Below are positions 1-13,700 of a stretch of DNA of 64,000 bases, piece by piece (position 1 is the stretch's first letter; each line of letters starts with the position of its first letter). The translations under genes and the position numbers were made by a program. The DNA lies in contig NC_092035.1 in assembly GCF_042242105.1 (NCBI RefSeq), positions 8,535,477-8,599,476 of the forward strand, given 5' to 3'. The notes under the pieces were generated by a model. It did not search any database, was not told the DNA's origin, and saw nothing but the letters and a program-made list of their open reading frames with translations. This DNA comes from Pempheris klunzingeri (taxonomy: Eukaryota; Chordata; Actinopteri; Acropomatiformes; Pempheridae).

Positions 1-787
1 AGATTGTAGACCAACCACCTGCCCCTGTGTTATGTATGAGTTATAACATTAACGTAAGCAGACCATGTATGTTATTCAATTTCTGAGAGACGTAATACAC
101 ACACAGACACACAGCAGGCCTGATGCCTCAAGTGTTGTGTTCACTGTTAACCTTTGCGGACAGTGTCATGTCATCATTTCTTTTTGACCAATTATTTTAC
201 ATGCGTCTCCATAACATCACAACACAACAAAAGAAAGAAAATAGTCGGCCACATAACCCCAGAACAAGATATTCATCAACGGTGAAAGAAAAGGGACAAA
301 CACGACAAAAATTGTTTACAGACTTATTAGTTAGCGTCAAACAGCAGGGGTTGAAAACCTGCGTCACCACACCAAGATGAGTCAAGCTCAGTAGCGTCAG
401 AAGGTCACATGGTCGTTATAACCTTTCTCCCCTGACTGTCCAGCGGTGATGATTTAGCAGTAGAAATCTGCCTTAACCTCCTGTGCAGCATTATGGGACT
501 GTAATAAGCTGCCTTACCATCCTGTTTGTCTATACACTATACTTCATTAAGTAAACCATATGATGGGGGGGCGATCAACCAATTTCTATTCCCTAATAAT
601 AATAATTTTGTTTTACTGATAATAGATACCAGAATTTTGAAGCTGGCAGCTTAGTGAGCACTTACTACTTATACTGTAAGCTTGTTTGTGTTTGTTCTTC
701 TTATCTGTGCTTGTATGTGTGTTTGTTCACATAATGACCTACACTTACACTATGTGCATCTGTCTCTCGTGTGTATGTAGGTCATTG

Positions 788-788
<1 letters not shown>

Positions 789-822
<34 letters not shown>
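789..822. repeat. (TG)n microsatellite
   Basis: About 17 uninterrupted TG units. The open frames across it encode only His-Thr runs and are not genes. Confidence 0.95.
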
Positions 823-825
<3 letters not shown>

Positions 826-3800
826 ATTTGAGGCATAGACAAATGATCCCAGCCATCCAGAGGCAGGGTTACAGAGATATGGAGTTGTGTTGGGAGTACT
901 TTCAGACCATGGCTGTGTGCACCATGTGTGTGTGTTTGTGAATGCAATCTGGCTGTGTGCTGGGAACCTATACTCCAAGATTGTGCTAATCAAATTGTCA
1001 ACCATAATTATGATAAAACTCCTACGGGATGTAATCAGTGTTCTCACAGACACTTGGAGTGTGTTGCTCCATGTTTAACTTGGCCACTTGGTAGCATGAA
1101 AATAGTGTTGAGATAGAGAAGAAATGAACATCACAGTATTATGTGTGGTAGCATGACAGTAGCAGAAACAAAGATTTATCTTTTTTTTTTTTTTTTAAAG
1201 CTAACTGAGTTTAGTATGAAGTGAGTTTGTAACGCTGCTGGATGAGATGTTTTCTCTCGAAACGCACCGCCGTGCTACCAGAATGCACTGCACGTGCGTA
1301 CATAGACACTGAATGGTGGAAATGACAGATCCTGTGGCCGCGACTGTGTTGGACGTGAGCACGCTACAGTGGTGATGTAGTGACCCTCTTTCTCTGTAAC
1401 GTACACTCTGACCTACTCCCTCACCCAGATGCACTCTGGGAAACTGAAACTTTGTTCTACCAATGTAATTTACTCAGTCTGGTACCCAAACTCTGTATGT
1501 CTGTGAAGTTTTGGCAACTCAATCAAAGATTATTTTCTTTTAAAGATGTTAGTGGCCAGGAAACTACACAACATTTCATACAAATTCACACAAATGTGTA
1601 TTTTCGTACCATTAATCATCCCATGACCCTTCAGAGGAGCAGGAACCCCAGGTTACATTTTATGTCAGGTTAGAACTTTTCTCTGGCCCACCGTTCTTCT
1701 CTTCTCTACTGTTTTGGATTTGTTTGCAATAAATAGAAGAACCACTGAATACCCGGATTCCACATTGATGGCCCTCGGGGGCCATGGAGCATGCCAGAGA
1801 TGGAAGATATGCTTCTGTATCACAGCTGTTTAGAACAGCTGCTTCCCATGCAAAGTTATTTAATCTGCCCTTCTACTGTGCTGGCCTGTATTCTAACCTA
1901 TCCTTTCCTGCACCAAAACAATTTCCTACCAATTGTAGCTGCTTGATAAGGGCAATAAGTTATTGATCTTGGATTTTACGGTCTATATCAACCTTTCATT
2001 TCTCCATTCTGCTGCACTCTTTCCCATATACTGGAACAATGTACCATGAAAATGGGAGGCGGCCTATAAAAATAAAAAGCGTGTGCTATCTGCAGTGGAA
2101 AAACTGAGGATTTAAGGAGATTTGAAGGTTCAATATCAACTGAATGTTTCAGATCCAACTTTCCCCTTCAGAAAATTCCCACTGCCTTCTGGGAAAAGGA
2201 GTCTTGTCATTGTGGTCATCAGGAGGTCAGTGAGCATGTATGACAAATGGATGAGTGTTTGAATGTGGGAACATACTTAGGCTACATTTTTTAAAATTAA
2301 TTAATTTACCAGCGGTCTCCGCTACTACTTTGCCTGTTGCCATTGGTGTCACCATGGGAACCTCTCGATGCCATTTCCTGTGTCTCTGCCTCAGGAAAAA
2401 AGGGAAATGGGTGTCAAACCATGAAGGACGTGCAGACATTGATGAGTCAACGTGACTTTGGAGAATTGAATCAGTAACAGTGACTGTACAGTAAGTTTGA
2501 AGTCCTGCTTCATTTTGAACTATAGGCGTACACTTAGTGTACAAGAAATCAACATCCCAATGAATTTCATTCTATGTAGTGCACAGATTTCTCACACAAA
2601 CTTACCACTTAAATATGGATCAGTTGTCAGCTGTTAATTTTATCGCCAACTATCTTGATGATCAGTTTCTTTTGTAAGAAAAGTGCTGCAGTTTAAAAGT
2701 GACTGATCAAATAAGAAGCCAGTAATGTAGATGCCTGAGGCTTTTCTTTTACAAACCACAGCAACTACTGTGTACAGTCAGCCAATAGGGGGAGCCAACA
2801 ACACTATTATGTCTGTAAATGAGAGCGCTGTATCTGTTGGGGACCCTGTGCACATAGAACGTCCTATTAGTGCAACTTTTCAGCCTTCGCTGTTTGGTTT
2901 GCTTCATTTTGGCTTCTCCAGCACCAACGACTCATTCATATTCACTTGGCTCTATTGGCATTGGTTTTGATTGCTTGATCTTCTCCAAGACGGATCTGAA
3001 TGGGTCTATTTCTAGGATGGGTCAGGAAGTCTAGGATTTTCTGGGTGAAATTGAGGAATAATTTTTCTTCAGTAAATGTCTGATTAGAAAGACACTTTTA
3101 CAAGCATCTAAATAAATGCATTAGTAGTCAATAATAGAAGTTGAGACATTTAAAATGAATTAGTTTCTGGCAGCCTGTTTGCACAGGTTGATCTCCTGTG
3201 TGTGTGTGAGAGAGAGATGGAGGGAAAGAGAGAGACATTAAAGAGTCTTTCTGGGAAGAGAGAAACAATAGCTGGCCGTGGAGGAGTAGATGTCAGGAAA
3301 TCTGATGTTTTTGTATGAGTTTGTGGGGAGACGCAGAGAATATAGCAAACAGCAACACGGCTCTCGACAAATCTGTTGTCACTTTTCCAGGATTTGATCA
3401 ATTTTTCTTCCCGTAATATTTCCAACAGAACATGGCTGCACTGCTGCCAGTTTAGGAGCCAGTGCCAGTTTGGACCAGCAAGTAGAAGACGTACTGTCTT
3501 TTTTACCAAAAACGGTAATAATATCTTAGTGACTGGTGTAACCCTTCAGTGGGCCTCTCTGCCATTTGGTGGATCAGTTTTAGGGCTGAGCCATCTCCAG
3601 GGCCTGGGTGGATGGCGTCAGCAAGGACTCTGGGAAATGTGATGGACAGTTGTCATTATTTCATATTTTATAGACCATACATTTAATCTGGAAAATGAAA
3701 TAGTAATGAAAATGTTTCAAAATACATCCCACACACAAACACATGGGAGCATGAAATGGGGGGTAAAAGCGTGAATTTGTATCAATGTTGCCTCTTGTTG

Positions 3801-4521
3801 GCCACAATACAAAAAAAGTCTCTCCCAGCTTCATCTCCTGGGAGCCTCACAATAAAACACCTTTTAGCACCTATTGGAATGGCAAACAAAAGCTGTGTGT
3901 GTGTGTTGGTGCAGTCTTGGGACAGGCGAACAAAGGCGTGTGTGTGTGTGTGTGTCACTAGTAGGAAGATAAAGTCTGGCTGATAGCTACTCTCTATTCA
4001 CAGGGATTTTCTGCCAGAACTGCAGCTAAACACGGAAAGCTTGAGGTCTCGTTTCCTGTCTCCTGGTCGTTTTAGACAAGGAAAATCAGGATCCATGGTC
4101 AGTATTTTCTTTAGCATTGATGAAAATCAGCCACACATGCTGGACATCAGTAATAAGAACACACACGTATAACTTTAGATGACAGCAGACTTGTCAGACT
4201 TAGCATTTGTTGCACATTTCTTGTAAAATCATTAGATTGGTGTGGATCGATATCTTTGTGGTTGATCTCTTGATATGATTATATTGATAACATTAAGCTC
4301 CAGACCCACGGGGCGATTATGATGTATGGATCCTTTTCATGCAGTTTAAATTAGCATCTAAAATAACTGTCGTCAGTGTCTGCACATGGGAATACTATGA
4401 ACTTGAATCTCATCACTGACCTTGGTTTAGTTTTCTAAATTTTTCACTATGAGCTCTTTCCCACAGTCATGCTCTCATTGGCTCCTAATCCACAATCCTT
4501 TTAAACCCAGTTGGGCCAGCT

Positions 4522-4523
<2 letters not shown>

Positions 4524-4555
<32 letters not shown>
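4524..4555. repeat. (GT)n microsatellite
   Basis: About 16 GT units; a second tract of 13 units lies at 4713-4738. Confidence 0.95.
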
Positions 4556-4559
<4 letters not shown>

Positions 4560-4712
4560 ATTTCACCTGGGACTGTTTGACTATTTTTGGGGTTCTTCGT
4601 TCCCCCTTAAACCACTGTTTTCCAGCATAGGAGACTTTGAAGTATCACTTGGCATGACGACACACTGATGGAGAGGTCGCCGCGGGACATGCAGCATAAA
4701 TATGCGCACACT

Positions 4713-4738
4713 TGTGTGTGTGTGTGTGTGTGTGTGTG
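4713..4738. repeat. (TG)n microsatellite
   Basis: Thirteen TG units about 160 bases after the tract at 4524. Confidence 0.93.
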
Positions 4739-7700
4739 GGGTCATGAGTCATTAATACACAGATCCCAGGCACACACTCCCTGCGAGGGAGTGAACTGTG
4801 GGGGATTCTCTTCATTAACTGAAGTTCACCATGTACGCAGTAAAAGATGCTGTTCAGTCGGCTTCATGTTGTACACACACAGACTGGCTTTCCTCCACAA
4901 ACGTTGTCAGTGGATAGTATCTTTTGATGTTATATACATGGATGATAATATATTCCTTCCCCTTTTTTGGCTCTGCAGATACATTTGTTGAAAATGTTTC
5001 TCAATATGATGATGAAAAACAAATTCAGATGCCCTTATGTTACTCTAGGTGTATCTGCTGTTGTAAAAGAGTAGTATATAAACAGGGACAAGCTTGTATT
5101 AACTTCGATCCTTTGGTCTCTCTCCTCTCACACTACAGTAAGAAGCTTTCAGACCCAAACCTTGAATGACGGATGATCGACTTTTATTAGAGTTCCTTTG
5201 GGTTCCTCCTTTCATCTCATGTTTCCATTATTGTTCTTCAGTAAATGACCCCTTCATTAAAGTGGTTTAAAGTTTCTTTTTTTTTTTTTATAGTTTAAGC
5301 ATCAGTTTTGATGAAATGGGAAAGGCTCAGCCGCTGTAAATCTCTGTGATAAAGTTTTAAAAGTGGAGAAGTAAACCTTTTAAATTGTCCAAACATGGAT
5401 TTGACGTGGCTGCCAGACTGTGCTGAGCCTGTTGCTGCTTCAGTCATAGGAAGGGTCCCTGACCTCTGTTCCTCTTGTGGAGGGAAAAATGAGACGGAGG
5501 TAGAATTGGAGATAAACAAAAAATAAGTCATAGTGATGTGATCTGATCGTTTTTGTGTGTTTGTTCTCCTGGTGGTTTTTCCATGTTTATTTCTGCATGA
5601 ATTATGTCCCTCAGCTGCAACAACAGTGTACAACAGTACTGATAAAGATCTCTTCCACTTGGAGCTTTCCTAATTCAGCATGGATTAAAAGGCACATGCT
5701 TTTATTGGAAACTACTTATAAAGTAGGGAGGGCGAGACCCTGAAGGAAGAGCAGAGGTTAGCATTCCTGCTGGTCCTCAGAGACTGACAGACAGAACAGA
5801 GGCATCATGGGGCAGGAGGAAATACTGTCCTGCTCACAGCAGTCAACTCTGGTCTCCAGAGGCCCGTTTCCTCATCCTCATCCGCATCCTCATCATATGG
5901 GAAAAGTACAAGTGTCCCTATTATAAATGTTGGTGGTTTATAGTTGAGGGCTGTGAAGCAAACTTTGGGCGATCACCTGTCCTGTATCAGTGGTAGCTGT
6001 GGCACCAGACTGCCGCCCTCTACACTGATCCACCAGCTGATTTATGGGCACTGTAGCGATGGCACATTACTGCAGAGAGTCGAACTGAAGGTGGTTTTCA
6101 CAGACGGCCTGTTTGGGTTTGTCACGGCTGGAAACTGGATGACGCCACATAATGTGAATGTAAATTCATGGAGCCTCAAAACGCTAGTTTCAAATGGGTT
6201 GTGACACCGGCTTTGTGATTACAATTATGACTGTAAATCATCCGAATTGGATTGCATCAGATTTTCCCCTCAAAGTGTGTTCTTGGGGCAGGAGAGAGAG
6301 AGGGGGGGGGGCTCTGTTTACAACAATGATGCTTGGTGCTCAAACGCTGAAGGGCTGTGTTTCCTGTGTTTCCCACATGTGGAGACTTTTGTTCACCTCC
6401 ATCTTGTTGCTGCTGTTTACATTCATCCAGAAGTGTGTATGTGTATGAACATATCTATAGAAACAACCGTATGATATCAAGCTGTCTTTTCACCTTTTTT
6501 TTTTTTTTTTTTTTGACATTTTGTGTCAACTGCATTTGTATGTCATTTCATTCATTTCATGCTTTACTTTGAGGCGCCCTATAAAGTCTGGCAGTGACAT
6601 CTCACTGATGTGTCGGTAACCTTGCACTTCCTCACCGTTGTTTGCAGCAATGGCCCCTATGTGTGCAGCCACTCACTGAGACTGATGGAGCAGGCGTCAG
6701 ATGAAAGACTGCATATGCATATCAATTTCTTTGTGCATAAACAGTGAAGTTTATGCATCTGGCCCCAGATGTTTTTAGCATGTTGGGAGTATTATTCATG
6801 GCATTAGTCTCCGACATCCTCTAGCTCTCTTTGAAGTCTCTGATCCTCATCCAAAATAAGTTTTAGTGGGTAAGATGATGAATTGTTCCAAACAAAAGTT
6901 GTTAACATATAAGTGACCTTGATTAACGTCAGGATCGGTTCAAGGGTTCAGAGTGTGACATTTGTCGACCTTCACCAAATATTTTATATTTTTTATCACT
7001 CGTAGATGAAGTGTGTGTTGGTTGTTACTGTGGGAGTTCAATAATGTGTAATTTTCGAAAGGAGTGATGAATTTGATCTTGAATCAAATCCCGAGGTGCC
7101 CTTTTGTTATGCCTTTTTCAGTACTTCCTTTTAAAGGAAATTGGGAACTTTCTGATGAAGTCACCATTTAAAATGGCGTGTTGGCGAATTTAAAACTAGT
7201 GGCTCAAATGAGAAAAAAATTATTCTAAACAATTTATTTCTGAACATCAAAATGGTGATTGAGAGATTACAGTACGTCTCCAGTCAATGTGGCATCCATG
7301 TTTTGTTCTAGCTGCTCCACAGAGCACTCATGGAGGACATTTCAGCTGCATCAGAGAGTAATGAATATACAGTGGGGAGTGTCGGTATGTTCAGATAAAT
7401 GGTTTCTTGTAGGGCCCCTCGAGGTGCCGTGTTAGACCAGTATTGTTTATTCTGTACTTGTTGTATATTTTTCTCTTATTGTTAAATGTGAATTCTGAAC
7501 ATTTTCGGTTATTTTGAAAAAGGGGGGAAAGCTTGTGGACAAAGTGCATCATAATGTCTTTGGCAGTTCCTGCTCTTGTGCACACATGTGAGTAAAAGCT
7601 GGACTGAAACAACCACACTGGCTTTCACTTATCTGCTGTTTTAGAGGAGGACGCGTGGTGCTGTTGTTTCCTTACTGCTTAGTTGACCTCTTTCGGAGTT

Positions 7701-8061
7701 TGAAAAATAAACCCACCGACATCAACAGTCCTTCTCTTTATTACAAAGCCAAAATGAAAACTGGACTTATCTCCACTGTGGATCTCAGAGGTTGTAGTTT
7801 CAGCCCTGAAATGACATTTTAGCCGTTAACTTTCCTCCCTTCACTTCCTGTTTAATGATCAGAGATTTGAAAGATGTTTCCCCAAAACAGGAACACAATG
7901 CAGTATTACGGTAATGCACACACCTACACACACACCTCTGTAGTCAGCAGCCATTTAATGGTTTTTGCAGGATCGATGTAGTTCTGCATATTCTGTCCAA
8001 AACAACATTTTCATATTGTTATAATTCTACTAAACGTAAAAAGGCTCAATATAGAGTGGTC

Positions 8062-8094
<33 letters not shown>
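8062..8094. repeat. Compound (TA)n(TG)n microsatellite
   Basis: Six to seven TA units lead directly into about ten TG units. Confidence 0.93.
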
Positions 8095-8275
8095 TGAAGT
8101 CACAATCGGCTTTCCTTAAGAGTTTCTCTACAGTTAATAAACCTACTGCAGAGAAAACATCCTCCTCTTTGTCCTTTTCTCTGTCTCCACATGTACGACC
8201 TGATAAACATCCTCCTCTGCCTTAGCTTCTCAGGAATGTCCTACAGCGTTTGTGTTCCTCATGAGAAGAAAGCAC

Positions 8276-8306
<31 letters not shown>
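8276..8306. repeat. (GT)n microsatellite
   Basis: A CGCGTG start followed by about 14 GT units. Confidence 0.92.
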
Positions 8307-8308
<2 letters not shown>

Positions 8309-9598
8309 CCATGATAAGCCTGGGCAGCTTTCTCCTGTCAAAACTGTGTGTGTGCTTAATGACGTCAGAGGCCTCATCTTTCTTTTGTGTCTACATTCCT
8401 ATTAGACACACAAATGATTTATTCATGCTGTGTTGTGCCTCAGCATGTCGTGTGTGAGCACTGGTATAGTGTGTGTGTGTGACAGAATCCTTTGATTTCC
8501 AGTTCAATTGGTTTGATATTATCGCCCTCCGTCAGTGTATTGAATGTATTACATGCGTATATTGTGCTCACTGGCCTGTTTAACTAGGGGATCAATAGTG
8601 CAAACACTACAAATGTGAGTGAGTGACCTACGCTGGCTACTGGTCCTGAACACAGGGGGGTCTGGACAGGACGGCAACACCTGTCGCTTCGTTTGAAGCA
8701 TGCTGACCTTGCACATGGCAGATGGTGTGGCTTTGTACGGGCACACTGGAACTTTCATCTGGCACCACAGGATTTTTTTTTCTCACCTCGACTGCTCCAC
8801 AGAGGGAGCAGGGGTGCAGCGTACAGCCAGCTTCATTAAACAATACCTTATTTCAGGATTTCAGATGAAAAAAACTGAAATCCTATAGAAGCATTGTGTC
8901 CTTTCAGCTGACTAATTACTGAGCCGTCCACTGGGAAAGCCATTTCATTGACGTGTAAATGTGTCACAGCAATGGGTCATTAGCTAAGGCGAGAGGTCAA
9001 GCTGCGAGCTACACTTCTGAAGCATCAAATGGGTTATTTCTGTCAAGTGCGAGCCCCACGGGGACACAGGCTGAGGATGGTGGGGATGGAGGATCAATAC
9101 CAGTGTTACAACATCCCATAGGTCTGCATAGTGACACCAGTATATGCTTTCTAGGCCTGGGAAAGTCATGGAATTGGGAAAAATCTTTGAAAGTGATGGA
9201 ATTGTGTTGTGTGTAATGATATTAATTGTAGTTGGAGTAACGCTGACTCCAGCTGCTTCTTACTGGTGCCTTTACTCCCTTTACTAAGTGTTGACTATTT
9301 AAATCCTGTTTTATACCAACACACTGAATCATCTGATTCATAACAGAAAGTTAAACCTCCACAAACTGTAAATGAATCAGTCTTTATTTAATGTACATAC
9401 ACATGCAGCAGTAAATCCTGCCTCAGTGGGGCTTTTAATAGCACAGCTCCCATGTGATGATGGCACAGGTCACCACATGCATTAAACATGATCTATATGA
9501 ATGGGGAATGATGAATGGAGGTGTGAGGACAGAAGAGATCAGGCCAGTTTTCTGTTATGGTCAGTGATTCAAGAATGATGTAGGAATAACAACCTATT

Positions 9599-9600
<2 letters not shown>

Positions 9601-9648
<48 letters not shown>
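9601..9648. repeat. (GT)24 microsatellite
   Basis: Uninterrupted for 48 bases; it forms an inverted pair with the (AC)n tract at 9747-9799. Confidence 0.96.
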
Positions 9649-9746
9649 ACACATTTGTGTATTGATCGAGGAGCAGCTTAACGGACCTCTACAAGCAGAT
9701 GTATCATCCCTACTTGAGCTTTTGTGCTGTGCCCTTGAAAAAGGGT

Positions 9747-9763
9747 ACACACACACACACACA

Positions 9764-9799
<36 letters not shown>
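9747..9799. repeat. (AC)n microsatellite with one AT interruption
   Basis: About 26 units, broken once by AT at 9769-9770. It is complementary in orientation to the tract at 9601-9648. Confidence 0.96.
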
Positions 9800-9804
<5 letters not shown>

Positions 9805-9971
9805 GAGTTGATGAAGTGGTCGTTGTAAACTGGAGCAGATAAATCACGTGAATGTGGCAGTTGTGTGGTGATCTCACAAACACGAACACAGACACACGCA
9901 GTTTGGTCTTAAGCACAGCTCAAATAGTTGTTTGATGAATGAACGCGTTACTGGGTGTATATAACCTCTAC

Positions 9972-9996
9972 AACACACACACACACACACACACAC
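9972..9996. repeat. (AC)n microsatellite
   Basis: About 12 AC units. Confidence 0.93.
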
Positions 9997-10654
9997 GGCT
10001 GTGTTGTGATAAGTGGGAATGCCACACTTTGTTCTTTCTGTTATGATCTCTCTCATTCACACACCAAACTCAGTAACAGCATCACTTGTATCAGATGGCT
10101 GAGGTGTGTGTCCTGTTAAATCCCGTTTTTCTCTGCTTGTGTTTTGTCATGTTAACTGTTGTTTGTCTCTCTGCAGAAAGGAAGTAGATTGGATTTTCTG
10201 AACTTTGGTTTGAGCTCCAGAAAGCATTCACAGAGGTACTGTAGCTGTGGCAGAAGTGATGTGTTATGAGCTGGTAAATTGTGCAATATGAAATCCAATG
10301 AAAATTAGTTGAATAGATGTACTGTGGTGTGTTTCTACTGGTATGGACTTCTTTTTAATTATTGTGTAACACTGTAAATTCTAATTCAGATGCTCTTTAT
10401 TGGCATATATTACTAGAAACAATCCATGCAGTCTTCACCAGCCCTCTGTGTGTGGCTGTCACCCAGGTAGCTACATGCATGTTAACAAACCCAGCTGAAG
10501 ATATTGAGCTTGACTGTGTGAACATGTCTGGACTCACCTGGTGCACCAGCACCGATTGAAGAGACTCCAGCTTGGGATCGGTTATTTTTGTTCAGACGCG
10601 GTGGGTTCTTACAAATGCCATTAGGAGCTCTAGGAGGAGCCAAAGTAACCAGAT

Positions 10655-10722
10655 TCTTTTTTCTTCTGATGATTGATTCGACTGTCAGTCGAATAATCGA
10701 TTAACTGACTAAACGCTGCAGA
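10655..10722 (+). repeat. Short fragment of the AATCGATTAA-type fish repeat
   Basis: GTCGAATAATCGATTAACTG followed by ACTAAACGCTGCAG resembles one end of the interspersed family also seen at 32205 and 34084. The copy is too short for a firm family assignment. Confidence 0.35.
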
Positions 10723-13700
10723 GTGGATTGATGGACTCTGGACAGACTGGGTTTTAAGAATTCAGGTATATACTCGGAGTTGAAGTTTGAATAATTGTTA
10801 GTGAGCTGTTGAGGCTTGATGTCTCCGGAAGCACTGATTTCTGCTGTAATTCACCAGGAAGCACAGAGCGTAGCAAGGGGAGTACAGACATGGCACAAAA
10901 GGAAAGATAAAGAAAGGTCTATCAATATTTATGGATGGCAAGGGGTCAGAGGGGGAGTTTGACATGGAGAGCGTTCACAGGAAGGTGGAGGGAGATTATG
11001 TATGAGGGGAGAGCAGAGGAAATGGATGGCTGGGAGTGGATAAATAGAGATAAATGAAGATATGTCAATGTTTATGAATAGTTTAGAGGGTTGAAAATAA
11101 TATTTTCATTCTGGTGTTTTAGTTCCTCCATCATCGATCTTTTATTTCTAGCAGCAGTTTTATGTTAGTGTCACTGTAGGGCCATTTTCTGTTGTACAGT
11201 AAAATCACCTATAGACAAATCTTTTTGTTTTTCTCCTTTAATAATGGCTGAGTGTATAATCGTGGTGGTTTTTCAGTAGCTGAATGTGGGTTCCAGGTTA
11301 ACAATGTTATTTACACAGCCTGAACCAGGAAAGGTGAGTCTGTCCTGATTGACCACATCACTATGCAGAAGTTAGTGCCCCCCTGTAGGGTTAGATGGCT
11401 ATTCTGTGAAATGGAGACATGAGATTTACCTCCATATTCTCTTCTATTTGTTGGGCATTTTCTAAATACTTGAAGTCTATAGAATATTCAGTTTTTGATA
11501 CTTTGGGCCTGTGACATTGTTAACTCAGAGTGGACCATTGACAGTTGTGTGGAGGGACAGAATAAGATCCAACCTTCACTGCCTGATCAGAAATATGAGC
11601 TACCTGATGACTTCTTCTACTATAGCATCAGGGATGATGTATGTTTAAACAGTACTGACTGTCTAATACTGGGCCATGCAATCCTCAGAACCAGATTTCA
11701 CTCACTATACTGTGTAATGTTTCATCAGCTGCACTAGATTAATGGTTATGAACTAGTGAGTGTGCTGACACACACAACCTGCTTAACTTACACCGTGTGT
11801 GAAAACACAGCCTTAAAATTCAAAGCGCTAAAAGAAAAAGAAACCTTCCCTATTAGGAAAGATCACATGAAGCAGACCTGTTGGAAGTATGATGTATTGC
11901 ATTGGCAAACAAAACCTCACCTCTACATTAATCAATTAGTAACCTAAGCCAATTAGATGTTTGAGCCACTGACGCATAATCTTTTGACTGATATATTATT
12001 ACCCTTTTGAGAAACATAACCTCCACATTATTCATGTCAACAAAATTGGATTAGTTTGGCAAAATGTAAAATCATTTGGTCTCCTGCTTAGTCTCTTGTG
12101 TTTTAGTCTCAGAGCTGCACCAGGTGGAGCCTCGGCCCCTGCTTTTAGTGAGAAATATGATGTTGACATATTTTAATTGAAGTGGCTGAAGACACCAGAC
12201 AGAATATTATGGGTTTTATGGTGGATTTTCCCTTTTAGGCCGGAGTCTCACAGGGGCTCATCGACCTTCACTTTATTGATCCTCAGGAAGCCACCGCCAG
12301 AATGCTTTCTGTACTATGGCATTGTCTTATAACAGCAATATGACAAAGTGCACTTCAGTATACAACCAACAAACTGCGGAATCAATGAGGATGTTCCCTC
12401 AAAATATGATTTCAAAAGATTACTGCTCCAATGAAGTGGATCTTCACAAAAAATGCACCTTGCACTGTGGAATATATCATTTTAAATAAGCACCTCACTA
12501 TTGATAATTACAACAACAGAGACGAACATGAAAAGAAAAATGAAGCCAAAGTCACCCATGGATGTCATGAAAGCTTTTTTCTGCCAGGAAAAAATGGATG
12601 AAAAGTTTTTCATGGTAGAAACAAAATTAATTGTGATTCTGAATTATTAAGAGAAAATCAGAAGGGAAAAGGTCACAGAGTTTGACTGCTGATTTCTGGG
12701 AAATGCAGTAAAAACAAATCACAACAATATGAACCAGCAGGGCAGATGATGCCAAAGTAAATATGTGTGTAATATTTGAAACCGACACTGATTACTCCAT
12801 CACTCGCTGACGCATGTTGCCAGGAAGTGGCTATTACATGCATGCACACATGGACACACACACTACATTGCAATAAGTTACAAAGCTCCATTAAAACACA
12901 CACAGAGCACAGCAGCTGATGGCAAAAAGGCTGCGTTCTGATCCAATCAGAGAACGTTTGACCGTGCAGGAAGACATCACCTTGAAAACAGACTCGGCCT
13001 GCTGTTCTGGGTTAGCTGCAACCTCCAACTCCATGATCGTGTTTCCAGCTAGGATGAATGGAGCGTGGGAATACTGAGCCGGTCACATTTAAGGCCCACA
13101 ATCATGTTCTACTATCAGAGGGATTATGTATGAAATCCCCAGCTCTCTGCGGTTCTCTTTAGATCAATCTGGATCTTGTATGAAATCAGATGTATTTGAA
13201 GGCACAATTTTCTTTTGGGGAAAAACAAATCAGCAGCTTACTAAACATGCATGTCAGCTAAAAACATTAATTCCAGTCCATTATGAGTACTGGATGGGAG
13301 TGTATTCATTAAATCAGTACGATCTTTAAATTCTCCTCTTGAGGCTTTTAAGACTTTATTATCTTCCAACTGAGACATTTTCCATTTCTTCATTGTTTAA
13401 AATGGTTGCAGCATGTTTGATCTGACTATTGTAAAGACTACAGAAACAATATTGGCCAAACATTATTGCAACATGTGCAGGTAAACTGCAATAAATAAGT
13501 TAAGTTTTTGTTATTAACCAAACTACTTTTTTATTGTAATTAGTAATCTTTTTCTCTTATTGCAAACAAATATGAGTTTCACAACTGAGCAACTATTTTT
13601 AATCGAGTAAAACACCAAAAACATTGTAGATGAGACCTGAGAGTTGTTTCCAGTTTAAAAGTTTGCTCAAATAAAACCCTTTGGAAATGTCCTTGAAAAA

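Larger units (their letters stand above)
1..9600. other. Intergenic sequence, no gene recognised
   Basis: Every open frame is short, lacks recognisable domains and often overlaps simple repeats. Apart from microsatellites and poly(T) runs (1181-1194, 6489-6514) I see nothing I can name. A distal exon of a gene outside the window cannot be excluded. Confidence 0.6.
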
